NCBI GenBank assembly: GCA_034766995.1
Contig: CM068320.1
Span: 11,047,687-11,111,686 of the forward strand
DNA: 64,000 nucleotides
Direction: 5' to 3'
From: Acanthacorydalis orientalis
Taxonomy: Eukaryota; Arthropoda; Insecta; Megaloptera; Corydalidae
Each line of letters starts with the position of its first letter. Positions within the stretch are counted from its first letter, which is position 1. Positions 1 through 15,011 of this stretch are shown in pieces. The notes under the pieces are model-generated. The model worked only from the letters and a program-made list of their open reading frames with translations, was not told the origin of the DNA and ran no database searches. Position numbers and translations under genes: made by a program.

Positions 1-159
1 TTTATATTTATGATTTGTTTTCAACAGTTACAAATATATGGTTGTTATTTCATAAATCTTGTCAAATCGTTATAAATGAATATTTTTATTTATTATCGTT
101 TTATATGAATGTGTTTTAGAATATCGTACCTATGAAATGTATTCTTTGATTAACACTCA

Positions 160-160
160 C

Positions 161-202
<42 letters not shown>
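160..202. repeat. compound microsatellite (TA)n(GA)n
   Basis: An alternating TA run passes directly into a GA run. This is one of about ten such compound tracts in the window, all with the same TA-then-GA order when read on the appropriate strand. Confidence 0.9.
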
Positions 203-203
<1 letters not shown>

Positions 204-240
204 CAGCCAAGTCTGTTTTTATTCGTACCTTTTTAATGCT

Positions 241-278
241 GTTTTGAAGTTATGTGTTGCATATTTCATGCGAATTCG
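241..278 (+). repeat. 38-bp direct repeat, copy 1
   Basis: These 38 bases recur exactly at 798-835, and similarity continues about 10 bases further as a C/T-rich stretch. The core contains TTGCATATTTCATGCG. The two copies lie 557 bp apart with (TA)n and the possible piggyBac-type end between them. They may be remnants of one dispersed element; the family is not recognised. Confidence 0.75.
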
Positions 279-367
279 GGGTTCCTCCCTTCTATATACA
301 TATATGAACTTCACGTTGTTTGAAAAATTTTAAATTATTTTATTTTTTATAATTTATATTTTGTAAT

Positions 368-470
368 TTAACCCTTAACGGTCGAAAGGCCCTGCCACGG
401 GGACATCACACTTATGCCATAGAAAACGAAAGGCTCCAATAAGGGGACATGTAAAGAATTTAGCTTTCAT
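368..470 (+). mobile_element. possible piggyBac-type terminus
   Basis: The sequence TTAA followed by CCCTTAACGG resembles a piggyBac target site plus terminal CCCTT. It is followed by two GGGGACAT motifs, a pattern seen near piggyBac-like ends. No matching right end was found within the next few kilobases, so this is at best a one-ended remnant. The 147-bp element at 37407 is a better example of the same superfamily. Confidence 0.35.
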
Positions 471-614
471 TTCATGTACTTATCATTGCTGTAGTTCTTT
501 TCTATCTGTTTAGAAATAATCATTTAACATGAATTAAAAAAAAAAAAAACAAAAAGTTTAATTAGTATGGAACTTATATATGAATAACAAAGTATTTTAC
601 TTATTTCTTTAACA

Positions 615-722
<108 letters not shown>

Positions 723-797
723 AAGACAAGGTGTGCCAGAGGAACGGGAAATTATCAAACAACAATGATTAAATTAATTTTAATTTTTAATGTTTTA

Positions 798-835
798 GTT
801 TTGAAGTTATGTGTTGCATATTTCATGCGAATTCG
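798..835 (+). repeat. 38-bp direct repeat, copy 2
   Basis: Exact match to 241-278. Immediately upstream is a short G-rich stretch (GTGTGCCAGAGGAACGGG, 731-748) that the first copy lacks. Confidence 0.75.
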
Positions 836-899
836 TGGTTTCTCCCCCCTCAAACATAATCTATCTATCTATCTAGCCAGAATGATGTCGACAAATTTC

Positions 900-1390
900 T
901 TGTGGATAATACTTTAAGTGATGATAATAAATATTACTGGTATAACTTAAAATATCGTCGAAAATCCAGAAAACGATAGTGAAGTGGAAGAAAAACCTAT
1001 CCCTCTCACTGCAAATATAATTCGAAAAGGTTTTTAACTTTGCAATAACTTGTAAAATCATTTTCTTATTCATGGCATAAATTCTAAACATACCTTCAAA
1101 ATCAAACGTGCGCTGAAGAATTGTTTGTCTAGATATCGCGAACTGCATAAAAAGTTAGTAAAATCATCATCATAAATTTTAATCACTAGTTACATTGTCA
1201 GACGAAAAAAATCAATAAAGAACGAGGGTGAAGTTAACGCTAATTCTCTTTGTGAAGAACCATTGTCTTTACAATGTAGATCCGATGCACTGACTATCTC
1301 ATCTAGTGAGAGAAGCGATTTCGCAACAATTCACAAATGATGCTGAACATTGTCAGATAGTGACGATAATTCTAATGAAAGAATGTGCAA
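900..1390 (+). pseudogene. possible decayed acidic Ser-rich coding remnant
   Basis: Short in-frame pieces rich in Asp, Glu, Ser and Asn appear in shifting frames on the plus strand (for example ENPENDSEVEEKP near 970-1010 and DSDDNSNERM near 1356-1386). Acidic Ser-rich stretches are common at the N-terminus of piggyBac-type transposases, and a possible piggyBac end lies upstream at 368. No transposase core motif is visible. This is weak evidence and may be chance. Confidence 0.15.
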
Positions 1391-1399
1391 AGAATTGTT

Positions 1400-1685
1400 A
1401 CTTTTCAATAAAATACATTGAATAAAGTTTTAAAACAAACTTATTTTAAGTTTTATATAAATTTCTTTTCGATTTTCGAGGGAATTTTTAGACATTCTTA
1501 TTTTCCTGCATTTAATAAACATTTTTTGCGGTTTTAGGTGCATGATAACACATTGCTTTGTTTTTATTCAGTTTTAAAAAAATATGAAACGTATGTTCAA
1601 TTTTTAAACGTAAGTTATGTCTTTTTTGTAGTATTTTTATGTGCGGTTTCCATGGAACGTATTTAACGTATAAAAAGGTACTTGA

Positions 1686-1722
<37 letters not shown>

Positions 1723-2920
1723 ACTATTAACATTGTATAAATGGTTTTTGAATTTAAACGATCGAGTACTTCTATTTCTCAAATATCCTCAATAGACTTT
1801 TTACAACCTTTTTTCGTCTGTCCTCATGTGATCTATTATTTTAATATTCTTTAATTTATTATTACTACTTGTTATTACCTATTGACTCTTTTGGTTCAAA
1901 TTTAACCGGTTTATTTACATTACAAACTTTATTATAGTTATTGTACAGTAATTTCTGTTCTCTTTTGTATTCTAATTTTTCCAATCTTTTCGTCTTTCTG
2001 CGTTTTTTTTTATTATGTTAATAGCATAATACATTTTTAATGAATTTTTCAATTTTAGATAACCAAAAGAATCATGTTATTATTTGAATATATTCATCAT
2101 TACTTTGAAGTGTAATGTGTTAAGAGTGAGGAGAAGTGTTATGGATGCTAGTGTGTACAGATCTAAATCTACTCTTTGTACAACTAGTTTTCTAATAGTA
2201 GCTGTGAGTGAAAATAATAAAAAAAGAATATTATCGAAAGTTTAATTAGTAAAAGAATATCGATCTTTTAAACATATAGAAAGAGAAATATATAAATTCG
2301 ATAAAAATCAAATCGATCCTGCGTAAAAAAAAATTAACCATGAAGAACAATTCTGCCTGTTATTCTAAGTATGCGTGAAAAACATCCTCAATTTAGGTGT
2401 ACTGAACTGAAATCGGTTTTAAAACAGTTTAAATCAATAATTTGAACTTTTTGTTAGTATTTGATTTTTAATGATTAAAAATATCTTAATCACAAGAAGT
2501 AAATCGATTATATAAAGTTTTAATATTTTCCAACGGCGACCTTCTTGGATAAAAAACTTACAATTTCTTTTTTCTTCTATTAATATCTCATTCGAACATA
2601 TTTCATCTCAGAATCTTGACACAATTATTTCCATCTGTTATTAATTTCGAACCGTATTCAGTTCATATTTTATATAAATAGTTTAATCATTGTATTATCA
2701 TTTAAGCTCTTTATAAGTATGTGGTTAGTAAGTTAATCACGTACATGGGCGGTGTGCTATATAAATCCAACTAACTTCGAATGACTATTAGCTTTATAGC
2801 GTGGGAAATAATCTGCGATATGTTATTTATTGTTACTTTCATTCATACAGACATCAATAAATGGTAAATTAAACTTCTCTGAGTCACAACTGTTTAAAAC
2901 TTTCCGTTATGATTCAGGGA
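1400..2920. other. no gene seen
   Basis: AT-rich DNA with a (TA)n tract at about 1690-1720. I see no coding, RNA or transposon signal in the rest. Confidence 0.6.
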
Positions 2921-4229
<1,309 letters not shown>

Positions 4230-4230
<1 letters not shown>

Positions 4231-4680
4231 ACGACGACTTTAGTTATACTCTTTATTAGATGTCAAGTTGAAAATTACAGCCTCTTCCTGCGTTCTTATC
4301 AATACTTACAAGACAATGCATCGATAAGTACGAAAGATAAATTATATCGATCTCGGCCATCTTGAATAGCGATTAAAGCCAGTGTTGGAAACAAGAAAAA
4401 GTTGAACAGGAAATGAGCGTGCGTGCTTGCCCAGGGGCAACAGTAAAATTGAAAGCCTTCCGTATCAATATATTTCAACGCTATCTAAATATAACTTAAG
4501 GGCTGTTGCAGAGTTACAGAAGCCGCATTTCTGTGCAAACGAATACTACAAAACAGCATTGGTGACTTTCTATTCCACGTATTCGTAGATGTCCACTCAG
4601 AGGTCACGACGTTACCTAGATATTCGTTTTCAATATCGTTAATAATAGTGCGGCAAGCTTACACTGGAATGAATGTATAA
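4230..4680. other. unassigned higher-GC island
   Basis: This stretch is visibly richer in G and C than its surroundings and nearly free of microsatellites. It holds a small inverted repeat (TTGCCC AG GGGCAA, near 4429). No long frame, splice pattern or transposon motif was recognised. It could be part of a host exon, an untranslated region or an old repeat. Confidence 0.4.
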
Positions 4681-4787
4681 ATAAATAAAACACATGAATA
4701 AAATCGATATGTGTTTATATCGATATTGCGCTTTCAGCTACGGTCTTATTTTTAAGAGAAGTGAAGCTTATCTGAGTATATATATAA

Positions 4788-4838
<51 letters not shown>

Positions 4839-5382
4839 GCAAGCTTAGAAATCAATCAGAAAAATCAATTTTTAATAAAAAATGATTGGCATACAATCTG
4901 CGCATATAAAAATTACTTTTTAATATTTGTTCAACACAAAAACAAACTTTTCTTGTAGATATACTAAGTTCAAGTTGTCTTAGAACATAGAAATAATAAT
5001 TCAAATTAAATAAATTCTGTTTTATTTTGCTTTAAAATTATTTTATTTTAATAATGATCAATTAGCAATTTTTGTCAAATAATTAATGAAATTAATTTTT
5101 TTAAAGTAAATGATATTTTACATATAATTTTGAGTGCAGGATTATATATGTTAGTTTTTTTTAAATTATGTACATAAATATTATTTGCTGTATTGTCGAT
5201 CTATATCAATCATTTATTTCTCGCTAAAAATTTATTGAAATTTTCAATCGACAAATTTATCAATTAAATTTACATAAGTTCATTTCTACTAATACCTTTC
5301 AATAACCTTTTTATATAAAAATTTCTAACATAATAGTTATGATAATGATATAATAATAAATATAACATACATATACATATAC

Positions 5383-5435
<53 letters not shown>

Positions 5436-6115
5436 GATGATTATACATTTATAAATAATATAATATTTATAAATATATAATATTTTTCAAAAACGAATAT
5501 TTATCAATAATACTAGATAACTATCGATTATATTAAAAAAATTTAATGAATTACTAAGTTTTTTCTGCATATTTACTGAACGACAAATAATTTAATTCAT
5601 AATCAAATTTTATTTATTAGTGTAATTTAAACACTTAATTTCTCAAATTCTAGAGCTCCGATTAATATAGAAATATAATCCGATTTATATAAAAAAACCC
5701 AACTATTGCTGGAATATTATAATATCTTATTGATTAAAGTACTTTTCACATGACTAACAAAAATATTTAGATTTTCTAATATTATATAAGCTAGGATTAC
5801 AAAATAAAAAGAAGCAATTCAAAAATTTTAATTTTATTTCAGATAGTACAAATATCATTATGAAAATTAGTACATTTAACACATATTTTAGATACTTAAA
5901 TTTTGGATTTGTGATATTTTTCAAAGAATAAATATTTTATATTAAGATAAGTAACTTGATAAACAGCATTAATTCAAATATAATTCCATAAATGCTCTCC
6001 AAGTAATTATACTGATCACAGTTGAATTGTACGTATAATGTATGTATGTATGATTCTTTTCAAATTTGTTCTAAATTAACAGAATCCAAAACTTAGTATA
6101 ATGGTTTTTTATATA

Positions 6116-6169
<54 letters not shown>

Positions 6170-6945
6170 AAAGAGTAAAAAAAATAAAAAAAATTATTTC
6201 AATAATGTTAAAATATTAAAAATCAAATCTGTGTTATTAAATTAAGTTCAAGCATAAAGGTAGAGGAATAAATTTAAAATTCTTTGACAGAGATTTTTCC
6301 GTTTTTATAGAAACGCTTGCAAATATTTACAGAAGTACATATAAATTAATTTAAACAAGTGTTTATTCATTAATACATATGTATGAATGCATGTTTAATA
6401 CATATTACTTACATATTTCTTTTGGAATTTATTGATTTCTATGTAGTTTGAATACAGGACTTACCTGAAATATAAAAGCAACAAATTAGTAAAAATAAAA
6501 TATTTAGTACACACACATGCATATATGTATATATATATATATATATATATTATACACATATTATTTTTTACTGATATAAATAACATAAATGCTCCAATTA
6601 TAAAAAAAAAATTGTTATGTTGAAAAACAAAAATTCAATCTGTATAAACAATATTTCTTCTAACATACTAAACCGAGTGAAAAATTTCGATAGCATAAGT
6701 ATTTATTTATTTGTTTTTCCTTATGTTGTCGAAAACTTTCTGTATAAATTGATAGTAAACATAAAAACTTTCCACGTTTGAGGTTTTTATCAACAACGGA
6801 GATTTAAATCGTTTATTTGTTTTTAAGTTATGTTTATTTACTTAAAACTTATTTATTTAAACACTTCTAGTGGTTTTTTACAGTTTTGCAGAATTTTTTT
6901 ACAATTCGATAAACTTTTAAATATATACAAATAAATTATATACTT
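4681..6945. other. no gene; several (TA)n tracts
   Basis: Very AT-rich DNA with (TA)n at about 4775-4834, 5365-5432, 6116-6165 and 6522-6550. No coding or RNA gene signal was seen. Confidence 0.7.
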
Positions 6946-6946
6946 T

Positions 6947-7300
<354 letters not shown>

Positions 7301-7506
7301 GAATACCTTTATGGTAATCATTTAATACAAAATGAGTAAACAATGTATTGTTGTCGAAAAATTAGATGATGATTTTCCATTTTTATCACTAATTACAACT
7401 AGTTACTATTAATTGTGGAAATCCAAACGTTGTCGACTATCGTCGTGGCCCTATGTCTTCAAAAAATATCAAAACGGTGCTTTGTGAAAATAAGTGTATT
7501 TTTGTA

Positions 7507-8023
7507 TTAAGTGAAAAATATAACTCGGTGATTTTGAATTGAATTAATCATTATTTTGTTTTAAATTAAAATATTTTCTCGTCGTTTTGGGATTTGAAGT
7601 GACAAACCTAATATTTAAATACATTATATATCTAGGTCAAGCAGTTGGCATAACCTCACAAAATAGTAATGAACACGACGGTATCCGAAAAGCAGCATAT
7701 TAAACATTGCATACTTTTAGCATTTCAGTTGAAAAAAATGATGCCGAATCCGAGGGAATGATTTGTTCAGCTCTGGGAGAAGGTATTATGACTCATAAAA
7801 CATGCAGAAAATACTGATACAGTAGAAGGGGTTCAGAAATGCATTGAAAACTTCATCGACTCAAACCTGCCATCTTTTTTTCAACAAGGGATTCGTTCGT
7901 TACCCAACAGATAGAGCAGTTATTAAAAATAATAGGGGATATTTTCGGGATTGAAATGTATTCCATTTTTCATAAACATTCATTTTCTATTAATAAAGTC
8001 ATCGAATTAATTTGTACACCCAA
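7507..8023 (+). mobile_element. deleted mariner-like element, family E copy 1
   Basis: About 517 bp, homologous over its whole length to 15012-15504. The ends form an imperfect inverted repeat (right end inverted: TTGGGTGTACAAATTAATTC) and are flanked by TA, the Tc1/mariner target. In pieces the plus strand encodes a mariner-like N-terminus (SEKQHIKHCIL, then ALGEGIMTHKTCRK) followed directly by a mariner C-terminus (FFQQGIRSLPNR). The roughly 250 residues between them, including the whole DDD catalytic core, are absent. Several stops and frameshifts break the remaining frame, so no protein is made. The assignment rests on motif recall, since I could not run an alignment. Confidence 0.7.
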
Positions 8024-8805
8024 TAATATACCAATCTGCACAAAGAATAATTTTAAAGAAAAGGGTTATCAATTAAAAGTCTTTGTTTTTAATTATTTAT
8101 TAACTGTAAGATAATTATAAGTGAGAGGCAAAAGATATTCAAAACAGATTAGTCCGGAATTATGTATACGGTACTGTAATAAAAAAATATGCAAACGTCT
8201 AAATATAAAAAACGATTTTAAATAAAATTCAGAAAAAAATGTTTAACAATATACTTTAATACTAATTATTTTAAAAAAAAACAATTTTGAATTAAATTGT
8301 AATAAGTAATTAAAACGTTATTAAAAATAATACTAATAAATCTAGTATATTCAATAGTTTTTCTATTTAATCATGAAATAAAATTATCCGTGAAAATGAA
8401 TTAAATATTTATTCTTTTGTATATTAATTAATAAACAAAAAATATAACTTTTAGAAATAAAAAAGATTATATTCAGTAAAACATTCATACGTAACTATTT
8501 GATGATATTAAAATCTGTACTGCCAGAGATACTTATCCTTCAATTTAGCAATAATTGAAAGCTTACTTGCCAAGATATTCTGGGAAATGGAAAAGTTTTA
8601 TTTAGTTTAACCTGAAACTAGAATTAAATAGCAGACTTTCAATACAGGTACATGTCTATCAATTAGTAAAAAGTGAATTCAGACTTAAAGAACCGAAGGT
8701 ATTGAATATTGAAAAGTAAATGTTTAGCTATTAAATTAAAACTCTTTTAACACAATCCGTATGCATGATTACATACATACATACATACATACATACACAA
8801 CACAC

Positions 8806-8869
<64 letters not shown>

Positions 8870-9710
8870 GAAAAAACATTGGTTAGATAAATTTAGAATC
8901 ATTTTTATTTTTAATTCAATTAAACATAAATCTCTTTTTCAAAATTGTGCTATTAGATTAACCCTTTCGATGGTTTCTTGTACTGACATGAAACAACTGT
9001 TTGATATGAAACATTGTTTATTACCAGAAAAATATAAATATATATATAATATAATATCATCACTTAAAAATATTCGAAATCATGTTTTACATATAAAAAA
9101 ATGACAAGTTAAAGATTAACAAACACATCGTAAAAACTCGTATTACATTTTAAATTGAACTCGTATCAGAACATGAAGTGCCGGTTAGTTTACAAGGAAC
9201 ATGTTTGAATTTTCCAGTATTATAAAAATAAATGCAAATTATTTTTATTTCATGTAAGATTACACTTTGATTTCAGAAAGAAATAATATGTTATTTTAGT
9301 TACACAATGGATTTATAATCAGTATTCATGCTTTAACTAGTATTAAATATTGTTATCTATAATCGACTTGTAGATAACTAATACTTTGAAAATACTTTAT
9401 ACTTTGAAAGTTAAGCAAATAATTCTAGTTAAGGCGTTTTGCTAACAACTATTTTTTCCAAAACTAAAATATTATGAACTTTGGGCCTTTAGAATTGATC
9501 ATCAAGTATAAAAATTAAATGAAAGTCATGACAGATTGTTACTCATACTTAATTTTTTTTTAAATATTTTATCCAATCGTAATTTTTCTTACTATTTAAC
9601 TAAAAAAGATGAAAGTTATGATATAAACAGATTATAAAAAACTGATACTAAATACATAAATTACGTACTGTTTTTTTGAAATTCAGCTCTAATGCTACTA
9701 GCACGCATAG

Positions 9711-9752
<42 letters not shown>

Positions 9753-10578
9753 GATAGATAGATATATATGAACGAATGTATACAAATATATATATATATA
9801 TATATAAGTACAATTATTTTACAATTATTTTTATTGCAAAAAATACTTTAAACATTAATAAATACACTTATTAGTATTTTATTCAAAATAATTATCACAG
9901 TTAATAATTTTTATTGAAGTTGTTAAACATTACATACGGTACTGTTGGTAATATTATTTAGAAAAAAATACATTATATCCCTATAAAATAAATTGAGGTT
10001 AATGAGATAAAAAACGGAGGTATTGAAAATTGAAGTCGTTAAGAATTGAAATGTACAAATAAATTTGCTATTTAAATTGCTTCACAGTATATTTTTTTAT
10101 GCAGCATTCAAACCGTACCATACAAAAATACTATTAATGTTCATAGAAACCAAGATAAACACCAATTAACAAACTCTCTATGTAATACACCGGCTATAAA
10201 ATAATAACTGCCAATAAATATGAACGTCAGTATTAAATTTATCCTATTTTACATGAACAGAAATATAAAACTGTTAAATTTAGAAATAACACAATGAATT
10301 TGGCAAGAAAGAGTAATTATCAAGAGTAAAAATCATTCGTTTGAGAAATAACATCATTAAATTGCGGTAAAAATATAACTTATATGATTCGGATTTAGAA
10401 TCACATCTATAGTTGAGCCAGTTGCATTAATGTAAATGATTATGAATAGATGTTTTATGTTCAGTAAACCGACATTTACAAACAATCGAACAATAAATGG
10501 AATGAATGTTATAATTATTTTTTATTTTTAGTACAAATTACATTAAGTGTAAAATAACGAGCAAAATTAAATTATTGT
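8024..10578. other. no gene; microsatellites
   Basis: AT-rich DNA with an (ACAT)n run near 8770-8795, (TA)n at about 8812-8866, and (TA)n with a GATA tail at 9712-9771. No coding or RNA gene signal. The 78-codon frame at 8868 starts at the edge of a microsatellite and has no recognisable features. Confidence 0.65.
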
Positions 10579-10579
10579 T

Positions 10580-10668
<89 letters not shown>

Positions 10669-10690
10669 CGATATATAACGATATATAACG
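10579..10690. repeat. (TA)n array ending in a 10-bp tandem repeat
   Basis: TA with C/G interruptions, ending in three tandem units of about ATATATAACG at 10660-10690. Confidence 0.85.
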
Positions 10691-10917
10691 ATTAATATAA
10701 TTGGAAAAATAAAGTACTGGCGAAATAAGATAATTAAAATACAATGATGAAATTGAACCATGTTCTCTAGTTCTCTGTACATGATTATTAAATAAGTATA
10801 GTTTAACAGATGCTAAAGTTTATATGCACCTCATATTACTTTATGCATGTAAAAAATATTTAATATGGTTTTATGCGATACATGAAATATAAATTTAACT
10901 TTAATGAATATGTATAA

Positions 10918-11684
10918 GTGGGTCGTCTGATAAGTTTGGGAAAGTTCAATGATATAGAGCCACCATTAAGTAAGGTGATGACTACCAAGTGTCACACTTG
11001 AAATTAATATAGGCAAAATTTCAACAGAAGCAAAGCGTTGTTGATGTTCTACAGCTGTTTCAAGCGAGCTTTGTAACAATTACTGCAAAAATGGAAAAAA
11101 AAATGAGTAACCTTTTTGTATCGATTCGTGACCATGGATGAAATATAGATCCACTACTACACATCTGAGTCGAAGGATCAGTCAAAGCAGTGGACAAGGA
11201 CTGGTGAAAGTGCACTGAAGAAGACGAAGATCATTTTGTTGGCTGGAAAAGTGACGGTCACTGTTTTTTTGGGATTCCCAAGGAATCATCTGATCGACTA
11301 CTTAACGAAGCGAAAAACGATAACAGGAGTCTATTGTGCAACATTATTGGGACGTTTAAAAAAGTGCTCTTTCACCAAGTCAACGCGCTGTCCCATAAAT
11401 CAACCGTCACAATGAAAAACTTGTACAAATTAAGCTTAGAACTAATTTCTCATCCACCCTATTCTCCGGACTTGGCCCCTTGCGAGTTTTCCCTCTTCCC
11501 AAACTTAAAAATTAGTCTCGGTGGGAAGAAATTCTCGTCGAATGAGGATGTTATCGCCACCGCAATGCGTATTTTACAGACTCGCTGAACAAAGTTTATG
11601 TCCTCAATGGAGACTATGTTGAGAAATAAAATCGATTTTTGTCAGAGAACAGTGTTTAAATCGCTTTTTTGCCAAACGACCTAC
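10918..11684 (+). mobile_element. deleted mariner, irritans-like family B copy 1
   Basis: About 767 bp with terminal inverted repeats related to GGGTCGTYTGATAAGT at the left and CCAAACGACC at the right. It shares its ends and internal layout with the copies at 41921 and 46225. A 5' untranslated stretch runs straight into the catalytic half of an irritans-type transposase, and the N-terminal helix-turn-helix region of about 150 residues is missing. All three copies share this architecture, so the deletion predates their spread. Confidence 0.8.
11120..11629 (+). pseudogene. mariner transposase catalytic-half remnant (B1)
   Basis: Remnant of the DDE nuclease domain. The first aspartate block is visible as FVTMDE near 11125, followed by a stop. 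A later open stretch (11334-11585) reads VLFHQVNALSHKS, where the second catalytic Asp is Val, and PPYSPDLAPCEF, where the third Asp is Glu. The tail NGDYVEK ends at the stop at 11629 in another frame. Stops, frameshifts and loss of two catalytic residues make it inactive. Himar1 is the best-known relative of this type; the match is from memory of the family. Confidence 0.8.
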
Positions 11685-12074
11685 GTTTGTATGTATCTAT
11701 TTATACATATAGATAAATGGTTACATGAAAGAAAATAAAATGCTGAACTAATTAACGAAATGTATTTAAATAATTGAAGTATAATATAATTTAGAGATGA
11801 ATACAGATAGGAAAACATTGATGTGTGCATATCAACCTTGAATTATCGAGATTAAAAAATAACGTTATGAAATGTGTCCATATTTCTAGCGTACAATGTT
11901 TCGGACATCGATAATTCAAGGTATAGATTAATTGATGTATACAATATGGTAAAAAGTTCAGACTAGTCCTTTAATTTACTAAACAAAACGCAATTTAACT
12001 TTTAGTTTGAAGTCATATTAAGTACTGCGATTATATTTTGACCAAAGACCCGGTTGACGCGACACTGTTGATGT
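11685..12074. other. no gene seen
   Basis: AT-rich spacer between the B1 mariner and the hAT-type end. The phrase ATCGAT/TAATTCAAGGT occurs twice in opposite orientation near 11838 and 11910, a small unassigned inverted repeat. Confidence 0.5.
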
Positions 12075-12185
12075 ATTTTATATGATATTTTAAGTTTTCT
12101 TGTTATTTTTGAGATTTCAACGGAGCTCCTCTGACTCATGAGGCCCCAGGCGACCACTCAGTCCGACCGTCCCTTAATCCGCCAC

Positions 12186-12188
<3 letters not shown>
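12075..12188 (-). mobile_element. hAT-type terminal fragment
   Basis: Read on the minus strand this begins CAGTGGCGGATTAAGG, a typical hAT terminal inverted repeat, followed by an unusually GC-rich subterminal stretch. The opposite end was not found nearby, so this is a one-ended fragment. It abuts the TA palindrome at 12184. Confidence 0.5.
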
Positions 12189-12253
<65 letters not shown>

Positions 12254-12255
12254 GT
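12184..12255. repeat. perfect 72-bp TA palindrome
   Basis: ACTGTAC, then 58 bp of uninterrupted alternating AT, then GTACAGT. The whole segment is self-complementary and could extrude as a cruciform. Confidence 0.9.
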
Positions 12256-12555
12256 AAAAAGTGTTCAGGAATGTAAAATGTATAGTTTTTCTGAAAAAGT
12301 ACTTTAGTATAAAGTATTTTTATTTTAAATAAACTTTTAGTCTGTCAAAAAAGCACATATTACATATTAAGGACATAATTAAAAATGTATTCCTTTGGTT
12401 ATATTGCATAATTTTACAAATTTTTCTTAAAATTTTTGTAATCATCAAAGTTAAAATTATTAATTTACTGAGTATCATTTTCCTAATGTTTAAGTTATTC
12501 AAATCAATCTAAATTTAATTTCAAATTGTAAGAGAATTAAATATATACGTGTTTA

Positions 12556-12614
<59 letters not shown>

Positions 12615-12865
12615 ATATATATATATATATTCACATATATATATATATATATATATAAATATATATCTAATTATATATGAAAATATAGGTTTTATATAGA
12701 AGTATTATAATATGTATATGAGTAATTCTTAAAAACGTTTTTTGTGTTTTTTATATTAATTGAATATGAGTAACAATATGTGAATTAAAATATTATTACT
12801 TCACAGTTATTCATGTTTTTTTTTAATTTACTATTTACACTGATTTTTATGTTTTTTATAGATTT

Positions 12866-12912
<47 letters not shown>

Positions 12913-13249
12913 ATATGTCCTGAACAATTTCAGATGCTTAATATATTTAATAATTTGTTGTAGATTTGAAGAGTAATTCATACATATATGAAAAATATTG
13001 AAATGAATAAATGTCTACACGTTGCAACAATATTCCTAAAATAGATTTCTTCAATGTATTTATTAAAATACGAAGTAAGTAGTATAGTTTGTTGGATTAA
13101 AACTTAAATTATATTTTAGACATCATAAAAATATAAAAATTATATTTAACATATCAAGTTTACTTTAGACATACTTATGTATTATATAACGAATACACTC
13201 ACATTTAAAAAACTAGTAATTTTTTTTATTCACTGTCTATTTTTTTTAA

Positions 13250-13294
<45 letters not shown>

Positions 13295-13473
13295 TTTGAA
13301 TTTAAATGTTATTATATTAAATTTTTAATTTATTTTGTTAATCATAATTTGTTTTTTGTGAAAAGCGTTATCAATTTATATTAGTTTAAAAAGTGGTTTT
13401 GCTTAATATATTTTTAAATTATTACTGTATTTAATTTAGGTTCATTTGCATTTGTTTTCTTATTCTCTTCTTT

Positions 13474-13533
<60 letters not shown>

Positions 13534-14068
13534 GTATATATATATATTTATATATATATGTATATATATATATTTATATATGAGAGAGAGAAGGAGAAAT
13601 AAACCATATTTTATAATTAACAAACAGAAAAAATTCATTAACTAACAAATTTCATGTAGTGATAGTTCAAATACATATATTTATTATTGAAAAAATATCT
13701 CCTTGATTTATAATATTATTTTCTGCTTTAAACTTTAGCATACGATATCAGAAAAAGTTTAAATTGGTTTATAGTAATTAAAAGTTATAACTTTAAAAAT
13801 CTTACTTTCAAATTACGTGTTAAAGTCAAATATCTGTTAGCGATGTAGGTTATTTTTATGAATAATTTATTAAAAATTAAATCTGTTTTGTAATAGTAAA
13901 TCCTGTCCTATAAATAAGTAAAGTTGATATATTTCAATTTATATTCATAGCTGTCATAACCATATTTTCCAATAATTTTTTATCTTTTTTTTAGTGCCTT
14001 TTATAATATTACATTAAACATAACAGTTGCTTTAAAAATATTAAAAAATATATATATTTCAAGTAAAA
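12256..14068. other. no gene; (TA)n tracts
   Basis: AT-rich DNA with (TA)n at about 12547-12656, 12871-12911 and 13253-13291, and a compound (CA)n(TA)n(GA)n tract at about 13477-13590. No gene signal. Confidence 0.65.
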
Positions 14069-14102
14069 GTGAACAGTATTCGAGAGTCTACGCCACTGTT
14101 CA
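14069..14102. repeat. short inverted repeat
   Basis: GTGAACAGT at the left pairs with ACTGTTCA at the right around a 17-nt loop that contains TCTACGCC. On the minus strand CAGTGGCGTAGAC resembles a hAT-type end, so this may be a relic of one. Confidence 0.35.
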
Positions 14103-15011
14103 TCACTATATTTATAACGTTGTTTAATTAGTGAAAATATATCAGACATGAACTGACCACAGCGCTGACGGCGAATATAACCGGAACATGTTAGCTATCG
14201 ACTTCCGTTGCATGAGTAGGGTTCATGAAGGTAGAAGAGACGTAAGAGGAATCATTTATACAAGGCCGGCTCTTGGAACTTTGGTCAAGCTCATACATAA
14301 ATTATTCCTTTTTTTGCGTTATCACGTATCTTTTCCTAGTGTTTTATTTTTTACGTTACTTCATATATCACATACATTATTTAAACTATACATAAATTTA
14401 CAATGATCAAAAACATTTCGATAGTGTTGTTCTGTAGATATTCCTGTGATTCAGTTAACCTGTAAAGCTATTTTAATTATTAAAGGCTTTGTTCACTTTA
14501 ATCTATTCCAAAACAGCTTATATTTGCATTCATTAAATAGAAGTGAAAATATTATTCATTATGAGTTTTTTTTATTTTTATTTGTATAATATAGCAACTG
14601 AAAATAAATGATATGTGATAATTTGTATTCTTAGCAAATTATAAAAAAAACCTTATAGTTAGCAAACTTTCAATCGTACATGCAGAATAGTTACCTATAC
14701 ATCTAAGAAATTTGTTAAATTAATCACATCAATTTTTGAAATTATTTACTTAGTATATAATTTAATAAAAAAAATGATCATAGTTCAAAAATATTATTGA
14801 ATTCATTCACAACGTTAATAAATACATTTGTTATTCATAATTATTTACAACAAATTGTGAAATAGTTAACACAAAAGATATTAATTGATTTTTCCCATGA
14901 TATCATATGGCGGGCAGTTTTTTTAGTACTATTAAGAAACATGCAAGTAAAATTACATGTGTGTGTATGTATATATGTATGTTTGCATTTATATATATAT
15001 ATATATATATA
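14103..15011. other. no gene seen
   Basis: AT-rich DNA. A short GGCCGGCTCTTGG motif near 14263 recalls hAT-type ends but has no partner. The 72-codon frame at 14188 has no recognisable features. Confidence 0.5.
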
